The notes under the pieces were generated by a model. The model was given only the letters and a program-made list of their open reading frames with translations, was not told the origin of the DNA and searched no databases. This document shows, piece by piece, positions 7,934-15,164 of a stretch of DNA of 43,968 nt; position 1 is the stretch's first letter; each line of letters opens with the position of its first letter. Origin of the DNA: an uncultured Clostridia bacterium (GTDB lineage: Bacteria; Bacillota; Clostridia; Christensenellales; Borkfalkiaceae). The stretch spans positions 1 to 43,968 of the forward strand of contig CALVHR010000015.1 of assembly GCA_944328495.1 (NCBI GenBank), given 5' to 3'. The translations under genes were made by a program, and so were the position numbers.

Positions 7934-9364
7934 ATGGCAAAGGATAATCAGTTCGTCAATCAGATCGCCGACATCGAAACGGATTTTCCCCGTTGGTATA
8001 CCGATGTGGTGCTTAAAACCAAGTTGGTGGATTACGGTCCCGTGAAGGGCACAATGGTGATTCGCCCGTACGGGTACGCGATTTGGGAAAACATCCAAAG
8101 AGAGCTTGATGCGCGTTTCAAAGCGACGGGGCATCAGAACGCTTATTTTCCGTTGTTGATCCCGTACAGTTTCATGACGCGGGAAGCGGAGCACGTCGAA
8201 GGTTTTGCGCCCGAAGTGGCAGTTGTGACGGTGGGCGGCGGGGAAGAGCTTGCCGAGCCGCTGGTCATCCGTCCGACGAGTGAGACGATCATCGGGGAGA
8301 TGTATTCCAAGTGGTTGCAATCGTACCGCGACCTGCCCATATTGATCAACCAGTGGGCGAACGCCGTGCGTTGGGAAAAGACGACGCGTCCGTTTCTTCG
8401 CACGAGCGAATTTTTGTGGCAGGAAGGGCATACCGTCCACGCGAGTGAAGAAGAAGCGATGGAAGAGACCATGAAAATGCTGGGTGTGTACAAGGAATTT
8501 GCCGAAACTTGCCTTGCGATCCCTGTTTTCACGGGCAGAAAGACGGAAAAGGAAAAGTTTGCGGGCGCGGTTGCGACGTTCGGCATGGAGGCGATGATGC
8601 ACGACGGCAAGAGTTTGCAAGCGGGCACTTCGCACTATCTCGGGCAAAACTTTGCCAAGGCGTTCGACATTCAGTTCCTCGACAAGGACGGCACGCATAA
8701 ATACGGATATACGACTTCCTGGGGAGTGTCTACCCGCCTGATCGGTGCGCTGATCATGGCGCACGGCGATGCGCGCGGGCTGATCATCCCGCCCGTAGTT
8801 GCGCCTGTGCAGACCGTATTGATACCCATTGCGTCCAAAAAGGAAGGGGTGCTCGAAGCGGTCGCGGACCTGAAAGCCAAACTTTTGGCGGCGGGCATCC
8901 GCGCAGAAACGGATGTTTCGGATAACAGTCCGGGATGGAAGTTCAACGAATGGGAGATGAAGGGCGTACCTCTGCGCATCGAGCTGGGACCGCGCGACAT
9001 CGAGGCGGGCAAATTTGTTCTTGTGCGCAGGGATACGCACGAAAAGACGGAAGCGCCTCTGGAAAACGCCGCGGAGACAGTAAAGAAACTGCTTGCAGAG
9101 ATTCAGGGAAATCTTCTGGAAAGGGCGAAAAAGCGCAAAGAAGAGCGCGTCGTGAGCGCGACGGACATCGACGGGCTTTTGAAAGGCGTCGAAGGCGGCA
9201 ATTTTGTAAAAGCGGGCTGGTGCGGCTGCCGCGAGTGCGAAGACAAGATCAAGGAACAGACGGCGGCAAGTTCGCGCGTCATCGTCGAGGGTGAAACGGC
9301 GGATACATGCGTATGCTGCGGGAAAAAGGCGAAACATGTGGTCTTGTTTGCGCGCGCATATTGA
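7934..9364 (+). CDS. proS: Prolyl-tRNA synthetase, eukaryote/archaeal type
   Basis: A 476-residue class II ProRS of the short type lacking the INS editing domain seen in E. coli-type enzymes. Motif 2 is visible around NAVRWEKTTRPFLRTSEFLWQ, followed by the proline-pocket region AGTSHYLGQNFAKAF and motif 3 near HGDARGLIIP. The C-terminal extension has a Cys cluster (CGCREC near residue 430 and CVCC near 459) that would bind zinc, and it ends in FARAY with a terminal Tyr, as is typical for this class. AAAGAGG supports the start. Confidence 0.95.
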   Translation: MAKDNQFVNQIADIETDFPRWYTDVVLKTKLVDYGPVKGTMVIRPYGYAIWENIQRELDARFKATGHQNAYFPLLIPYSFMTREAEHVEGFAPEVAVVTVGGGEELAEPLVIRPTSETIIGEMYSKWLQSYRDLPILINQWANAVRWEKTTRPFLRTSEFLWQEGHTVHASEEEAMEETMKMLGVYKEFAETCLAIPVFTGRKTEKEKFAGAVATFGMEAMMHDGKSLQAGTSHYLGQNFAKAFDIQFLDKDGTHKYGYTTSWGVSTRLIGALIMAHGDARGLIIPPVVAPVQTVLIPIASKKEGVLEAVADLKAKLLAAGIRAETDVSDNSPGWKFNEWEMKGVPLRIELGPRDIEAGKFVLVRRDTHEKTEAPLENAAETVKKLLAEIQGNLLERAKKRKEERVVSATDIDGLLKGVEGGNFVKAGWCGCRECEDKIKEQTAASSRVIVEGETADTCVCCGKKAKHVVLFARAY

Positions 9365-9425
9365 TGACGGCGTCGGCGTATCGAGCGAATCGGCAGAAGT
9401 TGCGGCAATATGAAGAATAAACGAT

Positions 9426-9465
9426 AAAAGACCGAAAAAGCGCAATTGCGCTTTTTCGGTCTTTT
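9426..9465. terminator. Bidirectional terminator after proS
   Basis: A perfect 40-nt palindrome with AATT at the centre, starting AAAAGACCGAAAAAGCGC and ending in CTTTT. T-runs on both sides allow termination from either direction, but only proS converges on it. Confidence 0.85.
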
Positions 9466-9520
9466 ATTCGGATGAAACGCGGGGTAAAGCGCGGCAAACA
9501 GAGGGGCGTTCGCGCATAAT

Positions 9521-9549
9521 TTGACAAGACGGCGTTTCTGTGTTATAAT
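9521..9549 (+). promoter_or_regulatory. Full-consensus sigma-A promoter of mnmE
   Basis: TTGACA (9521-9526) and TATAAT (9544-9549) match the consensus at all twelve positions with a 17-bp spacer. It is the strongest promoter by sequence in the window. Confidence 0.85.
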
Positions 9550-9574
9550 TTTTGCGAATGAGGTATTTTTAGGC

Positions 9575-10915
9575 ATGAAAAGCGATACGATTGCAGCCAT
9601 CGCGACGCCGCCCGGTAAGGGCGGTGTCGCAATTATACGCCTGAGCGGCGGCGAGCCTTTGAAGATCGCCGCAAAAATGTTTATGCCGTCCGGGAAGTGC
9701 GGCGTTTCGGAATTCCTTCCGCAGAGAATGTATCCCGGAGAGATCGACGGGGGCACCTTCCGCGACTATGGACTGTGCGTCTTTTTTCGTGCCCCGCACA
9801 GTTTTACGGGTGAATACGTTGTGGAGTTTCACTGTCACGGCGGGATCAACATTGCGCGCGGGATCCTGCGCAGGGCGATTTTGCTGGGTGCCAGGCTTGC
9901 GGAGCGCGGTGAATTTACCAAGCGTGCGTTTTTGAACGGCAAGATATCCCTTTCGTCGGCGGAAGGACTGATCGACATGATCAACGGTGAAAGCGATGCG
10001 GAAGTGCGCGCGGGGTATCTTCTGTATGCGGAGCGGCTCAACGGCGAGGTCACGGCATTGCAGGCGCAGCTTACGGAAATTTTGGCGGGCATCGATGCAG
10101 ACATCGATTTTCCGGAAGAGGATATCGAGCATACCGATCTTCGCGACGTCAGACAGAAGATCGAACGCGCCGCAGAGCGGCTGCGTGTGCTCGCCCGCTC
10201 GTACGGTACGGGCAGGAAGATCAAGCAGGGAGTAAGCGTCGTGCTTGCGGGCAAACCGAATACGGGCAAAAGTTCGCTTCTTAATGCGCTTCTCGGTTCG
10301 GACAAGGCGATCGTTTCGTCGGTTGCGGGCACAACCCGCGATGTAGTGGAGGGTTCGCTGGAAATAGGCGGGGTGCTTTTCCGTCTGTATGATACGGCGG
10401 GCATCCGCGAAAGCGAAAACGAAATCGAGAGCATCGGGATTTCGCGTGCGCGCAAACTGATCGAGGGAGCCGATCTGGTGCTGTTTGTGTTGGATGCGTC
10501 CGAACGCCTTTCGGACGAAGACATGTCTGTTTACCGTTCCTTGGCGGACAAGAAAAAGATGGTCGTCTATAATAAGACCGACCTCGGGGAAGGGGTGTGT
10601 GAGCCGCCTGCCGATATCCGCGTGTCGGCAAAGACGGGAGAAAACGTGGATCGGCTGCGAGAAGAAATGTTTTCGCGCTGCATGGAAGGATATGATGCGG
10701 ACGGTGAATTTATCATCGAGCAGCGGCATCAGGCGGCAATCTTGCGCGCGTCAAAAGAATTGGATGCGGCGCTGTCCGAATGCGGGAAGGTGCCGCTCGA
10801 CCTTTTGGGGATCCATCTGAAAGCGGCATGGGAGGCGCTCGGCGAGATCAGCGGCGAAACGGCGAACGAGCGCATTATCGATGAAATATTTGCGAAATTC
10901 TGCGTGGGTAAATAA
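9575..10915 (+). CDS. mnmE: tRNA modification GTPase MnmE
   Basis: A 446-residue MnmE (TrmE), which with MnmG makes the 5-carboxymethylaminomethyl modification at U34 of several tRNAs. The N-terminal folate-binding domain begins MKSDTIAAIATPPGKGGVAI. The embedded G domain shows G1 GKPNTGKSS near residue 226, G3 DTAG near 272 and G4 NKTD near 333. The C-terminal catalytic motif is CVGK at the very end (usually C-I/V-G-K). The reading frame is open further upstream through the promoter, so ATG 9575 is chosen. The ribosome site is weak (GAGG at 9560). mnmG is not in the window. Confidence 0.95.
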   Translation: MKSDTIAAIATPPGKGGVAIIRLSGGEPLKIAAKMFMPSGKCGVSEFLPQRMYPGEIDGGTFRDYGLCVFFRAPHSFTGEYVVEFHCHGGINIARGILRRAILLGARLAERGEFTKRAFLNGKISLSSAEGLIDMINGESDAEVRAGYLLYAERLNGEVTALQAQLTEILAGIDADIDFPEEDIEHTDLRDVRQKIERAAERLRVLARSYGTGRKIKQGVSVVLAGKPNTGKSSLLNALLGSDKAIVSSVAGTTRDVVEGSLEIGGVLFRLYDTAGIRESENEIESIGISRARKLIEGADLVLFVLDASERLSDEDMSVYRSLADKKKMVVYNKTDLGEGVCEPPADIRVSAKTGENVDRLREEMFSRCMEGYDADGEFIIEQRHQAAILRASKELDAALSECGKVPLDLLGIHLKAAWEALGEISGETANERIIDEIFAKFCVGK

Positions 10916-11002
10916 TTGTGCGTGCGGAATTTAGGCGCTTTTTCCCTTTTACGGGACGTGGCATGTCTGTTGCGGAATAAACACATAGGAGAGAGAGAAC
11001 GC

Positions 11003-11887
11003 ATGGTAAACTTGGAATTGTACAGGGTTTTTTATACGGTTGCAAAATGCGGCAGCCTGACGCGTGCGGCGGACGAGCTTTTTATAAGCCAGCCCGCGGT
11101 CTCGCAGGCGATCAAACAGTTGGAGGGGCAGCTCGGTGCAAATTTGTTCAACCGCACGCATCGCGGCATGGAACTGTCGGACAAAGGCGGAAAACAGATT
11201 TTTTATATTGTAGAAAAGGCGCTTGCCGAGCTGGACGAAGCGGAGAACCGCCTCAAAGAGATCAACAGCACGGCGACCGGCACCATACGCATCAGTGCTT
11301 CGGACACTATTTTTTCCTATGTTCTGATCGATAAGATCGCCGAATATCACGAAAAGTATCCGGACGTAAAGCTGAGCCTGATCAACTGTACGACGACCGA
11401 GACGCTGGAACTTTTGAAAAACAACAAATGCGATATTGCATTTTTAAATCTTCCGGTAGACGATAAAGATTTTGTGTTGTCCAGCGTCGTAATGCCGCTG
11501 CACGATACGTTTGTGGCGAACGAAAAATTTGCCACTCTTGCGGAGAGCGTTCAGCCGCTCAAAAGCATGCACGACTATCCTTTGCTGATGCTTGACGCCA
11601 ACACGGTGACCCGTAAGGCGATCATAAATTTTTCGCATTCCATCGGCGTGCACCTGCATCCCGAAATCGAATGCGGGAGTCTGGAACTGATGATCCAGCT
11701 GGCGAAAAACGGTGTCGGGATCGCCTGTGTTCCCAAGGAATATGTGCGCCGCGAGCTGGGGGAAGACAAATCTCTGTTTGAGATCAAGACGGAACCGTCT
11801 CTGCCTGCGCGATCGGTCGGGATCGCATTTCCGAAAAATCAGGCAGTCACGTTTGCCGTCAAGGCATTTTTCAAGATGTTCGATTAA
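11003..11887 (+). CDS. LysR-family transcriptional regulator
   Basis: A 294-residue LysR regulator. Residues 1-60 are the winged helix-turn-helix (LYRVFYTVAKCGSLTRAADE, then ISQPAVSQAIKQLE), and about 90-294 form the effector-binding domain. The open frame extends upstream to 10916, but ATG 11003 gives the standard LysR N-terminus. It follows mnmE by 87 nt on the same strand, and no divergent target gene is adjacent, so the regulon cannot be guessed from position. The effector is unknown. Confidence 0.92.
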   Translation: MVNLELYRVFYTVAKCGSLTRAADELFISQPAVSQAIKQLEGQLGANLFNRTHRGMELSDKGGKQIFYIVEKALAELDEAENRLKEINSTATGTIRISASDTIFSYVLIDKIAEYHEKYPDVKLSLINCTTTETLELLKNNKCDIAFLNLPVDDKDFVLSSVVMPLHDTFVANEKFATLAESVQPLKSMHDYPLLMLDANTVTRKAIINFSHSIGVHLHPEIECGSLELMIQLAKNGVGIACVPKEYVRRELGEDKSLFEIKTEPSLPARSVGIAFPKNQAVTFAVKAFFKMFD

Positions 11888-11892
11888 AAGAC

Positions 11893-11922
11893 AGCCCGCC
11901 GCGCTTTCCTGCGCGGCGGGCT
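11893..11922. repeat. GC-rich hairpin after the LysR gene
   Basis: AGCCCGCCGCGC (11893-11904) pairs exactly with GCGCGGCGGGCT (11911-11922) across a six-nt loop. No T-run follows. The gene's stop codon is 5 nt upstream. Confidence 0.6.
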
Positions 11923-11980
11923 GAACAATCATATGCGGGAGCCGAACTGTTTTTGGTTCGGAACAGGTTTAGGGAGAGAA

Positions 11981-12017
11981 AGCCGGGCGCAAAATATTTT
12001 GCGCCCGGCTTTTGTTT
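11981..12017 (+). terminator. Intrinsic terminator of the mnmE-lysR unit
   Basis: AGCCGGGCGCAAAAT pairs with its complement (11981-12010) and is followed by TTTTGTTTTC. This is the best-formed plus-strand terminator after the LysR gene. Confidence 0.8.
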
Positions 12018-12064
12018 TCGGAGAGAACAGGTGCTTTTCGATGTATCGTTTTGGTTGCGTAAAC

Positions 12065-12089
12065 GCAAAAACGCTCCCTGCGGGAGCGT
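12065..12089 (-). terminator. Intrinsic terminator of the DUF4364-TSCPD unit
   Basis: AACGCTCCC (12069-12077) pairs with GGGAGCGTT (12081-12089). Read on the minus strand it lies 37 nt past the TSCPD stop and is followed by TTTTTGCGTTT. Confidence 0.8.
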
Positions 12090-12125
12090 TGGAACAACTG
12101 TGTATAAAGTCGCGTTTGGCAAGGC

Positions 12126-12386
12126 CTATACGCGGGTGGTTTCTCTCTCTTTATACGCGGCGATCGCGTTTGCGAGCTGATCGGGGCAAGACGTGTTGTT
12201 CCGGCATTTGATGCCTTTGAGGGTAGCACGGACTTCATCGATATTTTTGCCTTCGACCAGTTTGGAAATGCCTTGCAGATTGCCGCCGCATCCCCCGATA
12301 AATTTCACGTTATGGATTTTGTTTTCCGAGTCCACGTCAAAGATGATCTGGCGCGAACAAGTACCTTTTGTGTTGTAAATAAACAT
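12126..12386 (-). CDS. TSCPD domain protein (TIGR03905-like)
   Basis: An 86-residue protein consisting only of a TSCPD domain, named for its conserved Thr-Ser-Cys-Pro-Asp, seen here as TSCPDQLANAI near the C-terminus. Other family marks are TKGTCSRQI, VKFIGGCGGNLQGI and KGIKC. The domain also occurs at the C-terminus of B12-dependent ribonucleotide reductases; as a free protein its role is not established. The four conserved Cys residues suggest metal binding or redox chemistry. The frame opens further upstream, but ATG 12386 gives the family length, with a GAGG ribosome site. It follows the DUF4364 gene by 38 nt. Confidence 0.88.
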   Translation of the reverse strand: MFIYNTKGTCSRQIIFDVDSENKIHNVKFIGGCGGNLQGISKLVEGKNIDEVRATLKGIKCRNNTSCPDQLANAIAAYKERETTRV

Positions 12387-12424
12387 AAAAATCAGACCTC
12401 GAAATAGTAATATGCGCGGAAGAG

Positions 12425-12949
12425 TCAGTCGACGAGATTTTCGTAAATGACTGCATAGACGTCCGCCGCTTTCAGTTCCCATTTTTTATAGATATTTTGT
12501 GCGGTTTTGCGGTCGGGGACCACAAATTTGAGTTCAAGCATGGGTTGAGCGGGGGCGAGTATCCGCAAGAACACGGTATAAGTGCCGTCTTTGTTCTGGT
12601 AATAATCCGACTTGCATTCCTGGCGGTTGCGATAGCGGGCGCTGTTGTTTTTGACGAACACGGAAATTTCTTCGCGGGTGCTCTTGGGAATATTTATGTA
12701 AAAATTCGCCAAGCAGCTTCGGCCGTCGGGAGTAATGGTGTAGAGGGTGTCGTCGTTGGTTTCGACCGTACAGATGAACCCGTCTTCCAAAAGCTGTGCG
12801 ATGATCATGAGGCAGTCCATGTAGTTGATCCAGTCGTTGCTGGTCGAACACATGTCCACGATGGTACGCTCGGACAGCGCGCTCTCCATTTTGTCGAAAA
12901 CGAACAGCAATATTAATTTGTTTACGAACGTTTCGCCCTGGATCTGCAT
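12425..12949 (-). CDS. DUF4364 family protein
   Basis: A 174-residue protein matching the DUF4364 pattern found in Clostridia. The N-terminal 80 residues look like a winged helix (NKLILLFVFDKMESALSERT, then LLEDGFI and YTITPDGR), so DNA binding is plausible but unproven. The rest is beta-rich. AAAGGAA precedes the ATG at 12949. It is the first gene of a probable two-gene unit with the TSCPD protein. No clear sigma-A promoter was found in 12950-13087. Confidence 0.75.
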   Translation of the reverse strand: MQIQGETFVNKLILLFVFDKMESALSERTIVDMCSTSNDWINYMDCLMIIAQLLEDGFICTVETNDDTLYTITPDGRSCLANFYINIPKSTREEISVFVKNNSARYRNRQECKSDYYQNKDGTYTVFLRILAPAQPMLELKFVVPDRKTAQNIYKKWELKAADVYAVIYENLVD

Positions 12950-13087
12950 GTCGGAAGGTTCCTTTGATTTTTTGAGAAAGAGCGCTTACGGGCGGTGTGC
13001 GGCAGAAAGAAAATGAGCGGCCCGAAAGGCGTCGGGATCCGAAAAGCCGAGAGCGAAACGGACCCGTAATAAAAAAGAATGGCGGAC

Positions 13088-13122
13088 AAAAAATCCGCTT
13101 TTTAGGCAAAAGCGGATCGTTT
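13088..13122 (-). terminator. Intrinsic terminator after the HPr-like gene
   Basis: ATCCGCTTTT (13093-13102) pairs with AAAAGCGGAT (13108-13117). On the minus strand it follows the HPr-like stop and is continued by a six-T run. A T-run on the plus side makes it look bidirectional. Confidence 0.85.
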
Positions 13123-13154
13123 TTTGACCGATTCTGACCGATTGCGCTTGCCGA

Positions 13155-13379
13155 TCACGCAAATTTTTTGAGTGCGGCAATCAGATCGTCGCAGTCATCC
13201 GAATGGATCTCAACGACCAGAGGTTTGGAAAGGTCGAGGCTGAAAATCCCGAGAATGGATTTGGCGTCGACGACATATTTGTCGCTCTTCAGGTCGATTT
13301 CGTAGGGATAATCCTGTACGACTTTGACGAAGTCTTTTACGTTCTGAGCCATCTGAAGAGAAATTTTTACGGATTTCAT
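13155..13379 (-). CDS. HPr-like protein lacking the active-site histidine
   Basis: A 74-residue protein with the HPr fold pattern. The segment VVDAKSILGIFSLDL aligns with the HPr/Crh region containing the regulatory Ser46 (AKSIMG). Aligned without gaps back from there, the HARP motif of HPr is replaced by MAQN, so the phosphocarrier histidine is absent. Crh of Bacillus also lacks it (Gln) and acts in catabolite repression through Ser46-P and CcpA; a similar regulatory role is possible here but not shown. GGAGG precedes ATG 13379, and upstream frame extension is ignored. It has its own promoter and terminator. Confidence 0.82.
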   Translation of the reverse strand: MKSVKISLQMAQNVKDFVKVVQDYPYEIDLKSDKYVVDAKSILGIFSLDLSKPLVVEIHSDDCDDLIAALKKFA

Positions 13380-13409
13380 GGAAATGAACCTCCAAATTTG
13401 ATTTACTCT

Positions 13410-13438
13410 ATTATACATAAAAATTTTTCGAAAATCAA
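13410..13438 (-). promoter_or_regulatory. Sigma-A promoter of the HPr-like gene
   Basis: On the minus strand, TTGATT (13433-13438) and TATAAT (13410-13415) have a 17-bp spacer. It is divergent from the promoter at 13458-13486, with only 19 bp between the two -35 boxes. Confidence 0.75.
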
Positions 13439-13457
13439 GATATTTGGGAAAAATAAG

Positions 13458-13486
13458 TTAATAAAATCTGTTTTTTGTGCTATAAT
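13458..13486 (+). promoter_or_regulatory. Sigma-A promoter of the 13541 gene and NUDIX pair
   Basis: TTAATA (13458-13463) and TATAAT (13481-13486) have a 17-bp spacer. The first gene starts about 48 nt after the expected transcription start. Confidence 0.6.
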
Positions 13487-13540
13487 GATACGCAGACAGA
13501 AAAAGTTGTCGATTATGCACAGAAAAAAGGGGAGGCGCGT

Positions 13541-14233
13541 ATGGATACGGGAAGGGGACAGATCGATTTGTTCTTGCGCAAGTGCGATGAAGTGATGCAG
13601 TCCAGATTCATTATTGCCGACACAAAGATCGGCGAATTGCTTAAATCCATCGCGTCGTCCGATCTGTTGTATGCTTTTTTTCGGGAGATCACGAAAGATT
13701 TCGATTACTTTGCGGCGTGCCGCGAATGCATGGGGGATGCGGATGCGTCGGGGAGACGGACTCTGCGGCTTCCCCAAGACCCTGAAAAGAGGCTGGCTTT
13801 TATCTTTTGCCTGTTGGTCGAATTTGACAACAAGACGCTCGATCTCGGAGATTTTCTGCGTGAATTTTTTTATGGGGACGGCAGTGTCTACGAAGGATTT
13901 TACGCCTTTTCGAATCAGGTCATCAAGCCGTTCAAGAATACGGTAAAAGCTCTTTTTTGCGAAAATGTTTGCGAAAATTTTGCGGCGGAAGGGCTTGAAC
14001 AGCTGGTCGGGCAGGAAAGGAAGCGGGTGTATTTTTCCGCGGCGTCGGACGGACGGAAAGTGGATGCGATGCTTTTGCTGAACGCGCTCGATGAGGCATG
14101 CGCAAAAAAAGCGGAGGAGAGGATCGCGGCACTTCTTTGCGGCTATCTTTCTTTTGCGCGCTGCGAAGGCTTTCAAAGCGAAAATATCGAAGGGATGCGC
14201 AGGATCTTTGCGCAGATCAAGGAGACGTTATGA
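13541..14233 (+). CDS. Unrecognised soluble protein coupled to a NUDIX hydrolase
   Basis: A 230-residue protein with no family I recognise. It has no signal peptide or membrane segment and appears mainly alpha-helical, with many charged and aromatic residues (IGELLKSIASSDLLYAFFRE, then FRE/FCLL/FLREFF patterns). Three Cys lie in the N-terminal half (FAACREC) and more at LFCENVCENF. GGGGAGG precedes ATG 13541; the frame is open back to 13475. Its TGA overlaps the ATG of the NUDIX gene (ATGA), implying translational coupling and a shared process. Confidence 0.75.
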   Translation: MDTGRGQIDLFLRKCDEVMQSRFIIADTKIGELLKSIASSDLLYAFFREITKDFDYFAACRECMGDADASGRRTLRLPQDPEKRLAFIFCLLVEFDNKTLDLGDFLREFFYGDGSVYEGFYAFSNQVIKPFKNTVKALFCENVCENFAAEGLEQLVGQERKRVYFSAASDGRKVDAMLLLNALDEACAKKAEERIAALLCGYLSFARCEGFQSENIEGMRRIFAQIKETL

Positions 14234-14811
14234 ACTGTGACGATCGTGGCGGCCGCGAAGCGGCCGGTGCGGACGGACTTGGCCTTGCCGAGAAAACCGT
14301 GCGCGAAAATATCATTTATCGCGGAAAGATTATAACCCTTCGCGTCGACGATGCGCTTCTTCCGGACGGAAAACCTTGCAAGCGCGAAATGGTCATGCAT
14401 CCCGGCGGGGCATGCGTTTTGTTCGTGCGGGACAAAAAGGTGCTGTTGGTGCGGCAGTTCCGTTATGCGTACGGTGAAATTACCTGGGAAGTCCCCGCGG
14501 GAAAACTGAACCCCGGCGAAGACCCCAAAGATACGGCGTCGCGCGAGTTGGAAGAAGAGACGGGCTGGACTCCCGAACGGACGGAACTTTTATATACGAT
14601 TTATCCCACGCCCGGTTATACCAACGAAAAAATCTATATCTATCAGGCACACGGCGTGCGCGAAGGGCATGTCCATCCCGATGAAGACGAGTTTGTCGAC
14701 TGTGCGTTTTTCCCTCTGGAAGAGGCGGAAAAAATGATTGAAAGCGGTGCGATCCGCGACGCAAAGACGATCATAGCAATTCAGCACTATTTATTAAAAG
14801 CGCAAAAATGA
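14230..14811 (+). CDS. NUDIX hydrolase, ADP-ribose pyrophosphatase type
   Basis: A 193-residue NUDIX hydrolase. The Nudix box GX5EX7REUXEEXGU is complete: G at GKLNPGE, then RELEEETGW near residues 97-119. The sequence after it (YPTPGYTNEKIYIY) fits the NudF ADP-sugar pyrophosphatase branch, which hydrolyses ADP-ribose to AMP and ribose 5-phosphate. The first 20 residues are a Gly/Ala-rich extension not needed for the fold. The start overlaps the previous stop as ATGA. A strong GC-rich hairpin follows. Confidence 0.9.
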   Translation: MNCDDRGGREAAGADGLGLAEKTVRENIIYRGKIITLRVDDALLPDGKPCKREMVMHPGGACVLFVRDKKVLLVRQFRYAYGEITWEVPAGKLNPGEDPKDTASRELEEETGWTPERTELLYTIYPTPGYTNEKIYIYQAHGVREGHVHPDEDEFVDCAFFPLEEAEKMIESGAIRDAKTIIAIQHYLLKAQK

Positions 14812-14844
14812 CGCATGCGTTTGATTGATTTTATGTCCAAAAGT

Positions 14845-14882
14845 ATGCCCCGCCCCGCTTTTGAAAAAGCGGGGCGGGGCAT
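14845..14882 (+). terminator. Probable terminator after the NUDIX gene
   Basis: ATGCCCCGCCCCGCTTTT (14845-14862) pairs with its complement ending at 14882, around a single G. The stem is very stable, but only ATTTC follows, so the T-run is poor. Confidence 0.6.
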
Positions 14883-14900
14883 TTCGCAGGGTAAAATGAC

Positions 14901-14928
14901 AGCGCCCGCGGCTTTCGCCGCGGGCGCT
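14901..14928 (-). terminator. Hairpin between convergent genes
   Basis: AGCGCCCGCGGC (14901-14912) pairs exactly with GCCGCGGGCGCT (14917-14928). It lies 29 nt past the stop of the small minus-strand gene. No strong T-run is present on either side. Confidence 0.45.
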
Positions 14929-14957
14929 TTGCAGGGACGGATGGTTCAGACAGCGGT

Positions 14958-15164
14958 TCAGTTGCAGCCGCAGCCGTTGTTTTTGAAAAGATTGCACAAT
15001 CCGCCTTTCTTGCATACGCAGTAAGCGATCGCGAGAATGATGGGCAGATAGCCGCTGTCGAGAATTCCGCTCAGGATCCCGGTCTGCGAGCAGCACAGGA
15101 TGAGCAGGAGAATGAGGATCCACAGGCAGCCGTTATCGCCGCCGAAGTTTCCGAAGCAGTTCAT
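14958..15164 (-). CDS. Small Cys-rich membrane protein
   Basis: A 68-residue protein starting MNCFGNFGGDNGCLWILI. Residues about 14-24 and 34-50 are hydrophobic (LWILILLLILCC and LPIILAIAYCVC). Cys residues stand at positions 3, 13, 24, 25, 49, 51 and 57, and two end the chain in GCGCN. GGGAGG 8 nt before the ATG makes translation very likely. Clostridia carry small proteins of this look, some near spore-coat genes, but no function is established and no sporulation gene is nearby. The mRNA leader contains a hairpin at 15184-15220. Confidence 0.75.
   Translation of the reverse strand: MNCFGNFGGDNGCLWILILLLILCCSQTGILSGILDSGYLPIILAIAYCVCKKGGLCNLFKNNGCGCN

Noticed and set aside
7928-9445. 505-codon open frame antisense to proS
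   Set aside because: Arg/His/Phe-rich shadow of a conserved synthetase gene with no supporting signals.
9569-10729. 386-codon open frame antisense to mnmE
   Set aside because: Shadow frame with Arg/His/Phe bias and no ribosome site.
11933-12211. Short open frames between the LysR gene and the TSCPD gene
   Set aside because: They run through terminator hairpins and the end of the opposite-strand TSCPD gene and have no ribosome site.
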